Shown: positions 5,182 to 8,472 of the stretch, piece by piece
Layout of the letters: every line of letters starts with the position of its first letter
Position numbering within the stretch: the first letter of the stretch is position 1
NCBI GenBank assembly: GCA_900755995.1
Contig: CAAEIM010000071.1
Coordinates: 1-8,472 of the forward strand
Reading direction: 5' to 3'
DNA: 8,472 bases
Source of the DNA: Clostridia bacterium
GTDB lineage: Bacteria > Bacillota > Clostridia > Oscillospirales > Acutalibacteraceae
Translations under genes and position numbers: made by a program
Notes under the pieces: generated by a model
Told to the model about the DNA's origin: nothing
The model's input: the letters and a program-made list of their open reading frames with translations, nothing else
The model's database searches: none

Positions 5182-5211
5182 TAACCCCTTCACTCATTTG
5201 GACAAAGGGGG
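5182..5211 (-). terminator. Weak terminator-like hairpin after the sigma-like gene
   Basis: CCCCTT (5185-5190) and AAGGGG (5205-5210) can form a 6-bp stem with a 14-base loop, followed on the minus strand by TTATTTAA. The loop is long and the U-tract is interrupted, so readthrough into the mazF-xis-int genes is likely. The same 13-mer TAACCCCTTCACT appears at 1294-1306. Confidence 0.35.
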
Positions 5212-5230
5212 TCGAAATGCACACCCAAAA

Positions 5231-5815
5231 TCAGAGGTTTTCATAATATTTTTTGAAATTCTTAATTGCAGCAGCTATGGATTTATCTACGGCACTGTAA
5301 TTTACACCTTCTTCTTGTGCAATTTTTCTTGAACTCAGCCCCATAAGAACAACCTTGCACAATCTTTCCTTTTGAATAGGTTTCATCATCTCCAAGACTT
5401 TTCTGACTTTTGCTATCTCCATTCGGCGGAGTTGCTCTTTTTCTATTTCAAGCTGTTCTTCTTCCGCTTGTTCAAAAGGGTCAGCGAAAGGCGTAATCAG
5501 TTCCCGGTGGAACTGTTCTGAAATATCATCTTCATATCCGTAAACATCAAGTGTCCTTTTTGCTCGCTTTTCGTATTTGTCATCGTTTCTATCTGACTCG
5601 TTTATCACTTCACCTTGAGCCATAGAAAGTAAAACAAAAGGCGTGTATCTTTTAATGATGTCGGGATATTTTTTCCGAAGCTTTTTTTCGGTAAGTTCGG
5701 TAACAACCGCCCACTTCTCTTTGCCTGTATAATTTGTGTATTCATAACGCAAGTTTATGAGCTTGCAGTCCTTTGCAAATAATTCTTCCTGTTCGGTTAA
5801 TGTAAGTTTTGTCAT
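5231..5815 (-). CDS. Sigma-70 region 4-like regulatory protein
   Basis: A 194-residue protein starting MTKLTLTEQEELFAKDCK. Residues about 137-194 carry a sigma-region-4 HTH: KPIQKERLCKVVLMGLSSRK, IAQEEGVNYSAVDKSI, then a basic helix. A glutamate-rich probable coiled coil spans about 115-137. No region 2 is visible, so it is not a full sigma factor; it may bind RNA polymerase or DNA as an activator. ATG 5813-5815 has AAGGAG about 10 bases upstream, and that SD is buried in a hairpin (5819-5879). In Tn916 a small sigma-like gene (orf7) occupies the same place upstream of xis and int and promotes their expression. The parallel suggests this protein turns on the excision genes downstream. Confidence 0.8.
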   Translation of the reverse strand: MTKLTLTEQEELFAKDCKLINLRYEYTNYTGKEKWAVVTELTEKKLRKKYPDIIKRYTPFVLLSMAQGEVINESDRNDDKYEKRAKRTLDVYGYEDDISEQFHRELITPFADPFEQAEEEQLEIEKEQLRRMEIAKVRKVLEMMKPIQKERLCKVVLMGLSSRKIAQEEGVNYSAVDKSIAAAIKNFKKYYENL

Positions 5816-5818
5816 TGT

Positions 5819-5879
5819 CGTAATCTCCTTGAATTTGAATTTTTGAATTTGGTTTGAAATCAAAAATTCGGAGATTACG
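5819..5879 (-). promoter_or_regulatory. SD-sequestering hairpin (translational attenuator) of the sigma-like gene
   Basis: On the minus-strand RNA, CGTAATCTCC (complement of 5870-5879) pairs perfectly with GGAGATTACG (complement of 5819-5828), which contains the SD of the sigma-like gene. A second perfect 10-bp helix, GAATTTTTGA/TCAAAAATTC (5860-5869 with 5837-5846), stacks directly inside it, with an 8-base bulge on one side and a 13-base loop. In the folded state the SD is hidden. The stop codon of the upstream leader peptide lies in the 5' arm, so a ribosome finishing the leader would melt the stem. This matches the logic of the erm and cat leaders. The base pairing is seen in the sequence; the regulation is inferred. 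Confidence 0.75.
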
Positions 5880-5916
5880 GGTATTCGGCGATATACGCCA
5901 ACCACTTATATGTCAC
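5875..5916 (-). CDS. 13-aa leader peptide of the translational attenuator
   Basis: A GTG-initiated frame (5914-5916) encodes MTYKWLAYIAEYP and stops at TAA (5875-5877). AAAGGAG (5924-5930) lies 7 bases before the start, an ideal ribosome-binding site in place of what would otherwise be empty leader. The stop is inside the 5' arm of the hairpin that masks the SD of the sigma-like gene. The peptide is rich in aromatic residues (three Tyr, one Trp) and ends in Pro-stop, a context known to slow termination in some leader peptides such as TnaC. The leader SD itself lies in a small GCTCC-GAAA-GGAGC hairpin (5923-5936). Too short for homology; support comes from the architecture. Confidence 0.65.
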   Translation of the reverse strand: MTYKWLAYIAEYP

Positions 5917-5939
5917 GGTTTTGCTCCTTTCGGAGCGAC

Positions 5940-5998
5940 AAAAAAGCCGGACACCAAGAACTTAGGATATTTCTATCCTGCAATTCTCAGTGTCCGGC
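5940..5998 (-). terminator. Long-stem intrinsic terminator after the zinc-ribbon gene
   Basis: On the minus strand GCCGGACAC (5990-5998) pairs with GTGTCCGGC (5946-5954). The stem continues through ACTGAGAA/TTCTTGGT with G-U wobbles to an inner AGGATA/TATCCT helix capped by a GAAA tetraloop. TTTTTT follows (5940-5945). The wobbles work only on the minus strand. It ends only about 10 bases before the SD of the leader peptide, leaving no room for a promoter, so it may be a conditional (attenuating) terminator for the sigma-xis-int genes. Confidence 0.85.
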
Positions 5999-6074
5999 AA
6001 TTTGATGACTCAAGAGCTTTCGCTCAAGGACTCGTGGCTCGGTACATCTGTCCGATATTTAATTGTTCGCTCGA

Positions 6075-6257
6075 TTATTTTACTCTTACTAATCTGTACT
6101 TTACATTGCCCCGGCGCAGAGAAAGGTCAACTTCTACTACTCTGTGGCAGTTTGGGCATTTCAGTTCAATTACTCCGGTGGTCATAGTAACCTTATCAAA
6201 GATACGCCAACCGCAGTGCTTGCACCTTACGATTATCTTTTGCTCTAAGTTATTCAT
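6075..6257 (-). CDS. Small C4 zinc-ribbon protein (Com-like / Cys-rich)
   Basis: A 60-residue protein with two knuckles, CKHC (C12, C15) and CPNC (C34, C37), spaced like a zinc ribbon and followed by a basic, beta-rich tail. The pattern IIVRCKHCGWRIF...IELKCPNCHRVVEV resembles Com-like translational regulators of phages and the small cysteine-rich proteins carried on Tn916-type elements. I cannot choose between these families. Its ATG (6255-6257) overlaps the immA-like stop as ATGA, a 4-bp translationally coupled junction, and GGAGGG sits 8 bases upstream. It is the last gene of its operon, before the terminator at 5940-5998. A nucleic-acid-binding role is likely. Confidence 0.8.
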   Translation of the reverse strand: MNNLEQKIIVRCKHCGWRIFDKVTMTTGVIELKCPNCHRVVEVDLSLRRGNVKYRLVRVK

Positions 6258-6985
6258 ACGCTACATCCCTCCGGGTAAATATTGATAATCTCAAAAGGAT
6301 TATCGAGGTATTCCTTTTTGAGCAATCCAAGTTGTTTCATTCGGATTGCCAATGCTTTTTTGGAACAACCTAAAAAATCGGCAAGTGCTTCAAATCTCTT
6401 ATATACTTCCGGCGAGTAAATCTTATTCAGACATTCAATTTTATCTCCGAGATTGAAAAGAAACATTCCTTGCTTAATAAGATTTTCCGGTAATAAAATG
6501 GCTGCTCCAAGCGTATTTGCCTGCCATTCTTCCCAATCAGATATAGGCTTGTTTCTTTCGGAGTTTGCCTTGTAGTAATGTACTCCCGAAGATTTCTGCG
6601 TTACTCCGTAATCGTTCGGAAAAAGCATTTTGAAAATCTGATGACTACCCTCGTGCATAAGGGTAAAGTTTTTCCTTCCTCTCAGCTTGTTATCAAAAGC
6701 CAAGTCTTTTTCGACAAGGACGGTCTTACCGTCTAAGAAGAAAAAAGCTTCGTTATCGTCATCTTCAAGAACTTGTACTCCAAGCTCTGTAAAGGAAGTC
6801 ATTCCGAGAATACTGCCGTCGTAAGATAAATGTTGATACTCGACCGTAAGTCCGAGAACCTTTTCTAACAGTAGTTCCGGGTCAATCCTATATATTTTTG
6901 TGTTACGGACATCGGGAAGTTCCATATATGCTTTAACATATTTGGCAGCTATGGCTTCGATGTCAAATCTCGATAAGTGCTTCAA
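6254..6985 (-). CDS. ImmA/IrrE-family metallo-endopeptidase
   Basis: ImmA of ICEBs1 cleaves the repressor ImmR and so induces excision genes after DNA damage; IrrE acts likewise on DdrO. Here the zinc site HEGSH (H111, E112, H115) sits in NFTLMHEGSHQIFKML, and the downstream EWQANTLGAAILLP provides the third ligand (E153) in the usual E-x-x-A-N context. An HTH-like segment near the C-terminus (LADFLGCSKKALAIRMKQLG) is typical of the family. I chose TTG 6983-6985 as start (243 residues) because AGGAGG lies 9 bases upstream and the protein then begins MKHLSRFDIEAIA. An ATG at 7046-7048 would add 21 residues inside the previous gene without a good SD. No Cro/C1-type ImmR partner is visible, so the target may lie outside the window. 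Confidence 0.9.
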   Translation of the reverse strand: MKHLSRFDIEAIAAKYVKAYMELPDVRNTKIYRIDPELLLEKVLGLTVEYQHLSYDGSILGMTSFTELGVQVLEDDDNEAFFFLDGKTVLVEKDLAFDNKLRGRKNFTLMHEGSHQIFKMLFPNDYGVTQKSSGVHYYKANSERNKPISDWEEWQANTLGAAILLPENLIKQGMFLFNLGDKIECLNKIYSPEVYKRFEALADFLGCSKKALAIRMKQLGLLKKEYLDNPFEIINIYPEGCSV

Positions 6986-7004
6986 ATCACAAAACCTCCT
7001 ATCA

Positions 7005-7256
7005 TCAGGTTTTTGCTTCAACAAACCACTTCCCGTTTTCTTCATCAAACAGAAATGTGGGCTTGCCGCAAATCTGCACCGTGTAGCGAATGCCGGTTCC
7101 GCCTACTTTGGTAGAAGCGGCTCTGCATTTTTGAATAACACGGTCTATTTCATATTTTTCATCATTTTCAAACTTGATGAAACAAGGACGAGCCGTTCCA
7201 TCAGGTCTATGTGTAACATTTACTTCAACATATACTTTTCGTCTTTCGGATTCCAT
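7005..7256 (-). CDS. Conserved-looking 83-aa hypothetical protein
   Basis: The protein begins MESERRKVYVEVNVTHRPDG and is mainly beta-strand, with IKFENDEKYEIDRVIQK, GGTGIRYTVQICGKPTFLF and a final GKWFVEAK. I associate proteins with this Y-E-I-D-R-V and G-x-R-Y-T pattern with the neighbourhood of Y-family polymerase genes in Clostridia elements, but no function is known to me. ATG 7254-7256 follows the preceding stop by 2 bases, and GAGG lies in the last codons of that gene, so the two are coupled. The next gene (immA-like) starts about 20 bases after its stop. No cysteine clusters, signal peptide or membrane segment. Confidence 0.8.
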   Translation of the reverse strand: MESERRKVYVEVNVTHRPDGTARPCFIKFENDEKYEIDRVIQKCRAASTKVGGTGIRYTVQICGKPTFLFDEENGKWFVEAKT

Positions 7257-7258
7257 TT

Positions 7259-7558
7259 TTATACCTCATAATTTCTCAAAGTCAAAACCAATCTTCCAAA
7301 GTGCCGGTATCCTGTAATGCTCTTGTCCGAAACCTTGTACTTAGGTCGTTCATCTCCGGCAGTATTGATGTAACAGGAAAGGCTTCCTTTCTTAAAACGC
7401 TTTTTTCTGTCAAAGAAAAGAAACATTCCTTCATATATTCCGTAATCGGTAAAATGGTTTCCGCCATCCGCACGAAAGATAACAATATCTTCACTGCACC
7501 CCTGCATAAAACAAGCGGGCATTCTTACATAAGCCATAACCTCTTTTTCATCAATCAC
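7259..7558 (-). CDS. LexA/UmuD (S24)-like small protein, probably catalytically inactive
   Basis: A 99-residue protein starting at GTG 7556-7558, with AAGGAGG 7 bases upstream. The block FRADGGNHFTDYGIYEGMFLFFD, followed by GSLSCYI, matches the core of LexA/UmuD S24 domains, where the pattern is V-x-G-D-S-M...GI-x-x-G-D. The position of the nucleophilic serine reads G-N-H here, and the Asp of G-D is Met, so self-cleavage is unlikely. The possible lysine region (PKYKVSDK) is present but unassigned. It sits directly after the Y-family polymerase gene, as UmuD sits with UmuC, suggesting it is an accessory subunit kept for binding. The S24 assignment is by eye and moderate; an unrelated beta fold is the alternative. 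Confidence 0.7.
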   Translation of the reverse strand: MIDEKEVMAYVRMPACFMQGCSEDIVIFRADGGNHFTDYGIYEGMFLFFDRKKRFKKGSLSCYINTAGDERPKYKVSDKSITGYRHFGRLVLTLRNYEV

Positions 7559-7570
7559 ATTAAGACCTCC

Positions 7571-8472
7571 TTAACCCACCATACCTGTCGGCATAGTGAT
7601 TTCGGCTTTTTCCGGTGGTAGCCGCAAGTTCTGACACAGAACTCCATTCCTTATGCTGTCCTTTCCGAAACGCCGTCTGATTTCTTCAACACACTTTTCC
7701 ATTCGCTCTAATTTGTCCTGCTTTGCGGCATCCATAAACATATCTATTTGACGGGGCGTGTCCTGTGGAATTAGATTTATGGCTTGTACCGTTACAGAAC
7801 GGATAGGGTGAAGCCACCCATATCTCTTTTCAAAGAGTTGAAAAGCAGTCTTTGCAATAACCATCGGAGACTGTGTAGGAAGTGCAATCTTCGTTTGCCA
7901 TTGCCTTGTATCAAGTGTATTGTCTCTAATATGAATTGCGACACCTTCCGCACTCAATCCGTGAACACGAAGTTTGTGTCCGATGTCTTGGGTCAATTCG
8001 AGAAACACGGGCCACACCTGCTCCGGTTTCTCTAAGTCTGCTACCGTAGTTATACCGTGTCCTACACTTTTAATCGGAGAAACAAAGTCTTTCTTTGCAA
8101 CAAGGGAAAGGTCGTTGCCGTTAGCATAATTCCATAAAGCGACTCCGTTTTTTCCTAACCTTCGGCGTAAGAACTCAGGGTCGGTATTTGCCAAATCCCC
8201 GATAGTTCGGATGTAGTAGCTGTCAAGTACACGCTGCGTTGCCCGTCCTACACCGAGCAAATCAGCGGCAGGAAGTTTCCAAATTTGTTCTCTGAATGTA
8301 TCCTTTGCTATTACAGTAACTGCGTCCGGCTTTTTCATATCCGAACCGAGTTTCGCAAATATCTTATTAAAGGAAACACCAACGGAAATCGTTAATCCGA
8401 GTTCAAACTTCATTGTCTCACGAATTTCATTTGCCACCTTTTCCGGCGAGCCGAAAATCTTCTCTGTCCCAC
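7571..8472 (-). CDS. Y-family (UmuC/DinB-type) translesion DNA polymerase, 5' end outside window
   Basis: This is an error-prone polymerase that copies damaged DNA, usually under SOS control. About 299 residues are visible. They include LGLTISVGVSFNKIFAKLGS, the conserved N-K-x-x-A-K motif of the fingers/palm, then the helix-hairpin-helix thumb (LLGVGRATQRVLDSYYIRTI, WNYANG) and the little finger (KSVGHGITT through VTVQAINL). Near the C-terminus QIDMF is a beta-clamp binding motif. The catalytic aspartates and the S-x-D-E motif are upstream of position 8472 and cannot be checked. The stop TAA (7571-7573) overlaps the SD of the LexA-like gene, so it heads the operon seen here. Family members are usually about 400-420 residues, so roughly 110 are missing. 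Confidence 0.93.
   Translation of the reverse strand, partial: GTEKIFGSPEKVANEIRETMKFELGLTISVGVSFNKIFAKLGSDMKKPDAVTVIAKDTFREQIWKLPAADLLGVGRATQRVLDSYYIRTIGDLANTDPEFLRRRLGKNGVALWNYANGNDLSLVAKKDFVSPIKSVGHGITTVADLEKPEQVWPVFLELTQDIGHKLRVHGLSAEGVAIHIRDNTLDTRQWQTKIALPTQSPMVIAKTAFQLFEKRYGWLHPIRSVTVQAINLIPQDTPRQIDMFMDAAKQDKLERMEKCVEEIRRRFGKDSIRNGVLCQNLRLPPEKAEITMPTGMVG

Noticed and set aside
1294..5195. 13-bp direct repeat TAACCCCTTCACT at 1294-1306 and 5182-5194
   Set aside because: A single repeated 13-mer pair in 8.5 kb is expected about once in two windows by chance, and the surrounding sequences differ.
5816..5905. In-frame upstream extension of the sigma-like gene to a GTG at 5905
   Set aside because: This would translate through the SD-sequestering hairpin and adds 30 residues without family resemblance. 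The GTG has no SD of its own; the nearby AAAGGAG is correctly spaced for the GTG at 5916 in another frame.
5854..6285. 143-codon open frame on the plus strand
   Set aside because: It is antisense to the leader, the terminator and the zinc-ribbon gene, has no SD, and its composition is that of a complement frame.

Overview
The window looks like accessory DNA of a low-to-mid GC Clostridia-type Firmicute, probably part of an integrative and conjugative element (ICE) or a junction between two mobile elements. The reasons are strong AGGAGG Shine-Dalgarno (SD) sites, a Tn916-type integrase next to Tn916-type excisionases, and a ParA of the kind carried by Clostridia ICEs. The organism assignment is inference from protein style only. 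Every gene except the insertion-sequence fragment at the left edge is on the minus strand, so transcription runs from high to low coordinates.

Right part (8472 to about 5940): an apparent five-gene operon. It holds a Y-family DNA polymerase (5' end outside the window), a LexA/UmuD-like small protein without the usual serine, a conserved-looking 83-aa protein, an ImmA/IrrE metalloprotease and a 60-aa C4 zinc-ribbon protein. A long hairpin with a U6 tract closes it. The gene content suggests a DNA-damage-linked or element-induction module.

Middle part (about 5936 to 2271): a sigma-region-4-like regulator, a MazF-like protein fused to a zinc ribbon, four tandem Tn916-Xis-like genes and one tyrosine integrase, closed by a perfect 11-bp terminator. 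The sigma-like gene has a striking leader: a 13-codon leader ORF with its own ideal SD, whose stop codon lies in the 5' arm of a long hairpin that buries the SD of the regulator. This is the architecture of a translational attenuator. The layout (regulator, xis, int, end) parallels Tn916, with four xis-like genes instead of one.

Left part (2270 to 1): about 350 bp of probable element-end DNA without a credible gene, then a roughly 200-bp locus with six perfect copies of a 9-mer (TTTACGACA/TGTCGTAAA). Next come a short 59-aa gene between two minus-strand terminators, a hairpin-rich leader of about 470 bp, and a parA gene. parA loses its C-terminus where the right end of an IS3-family element abuts it; the IS transposase tail runs off the left edge.

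The strongest leads for something undescribed are the attenuator controlling the sigma-like regulator, the quadruple xis-like array, and the 9-mer repeat locus between int and parA.
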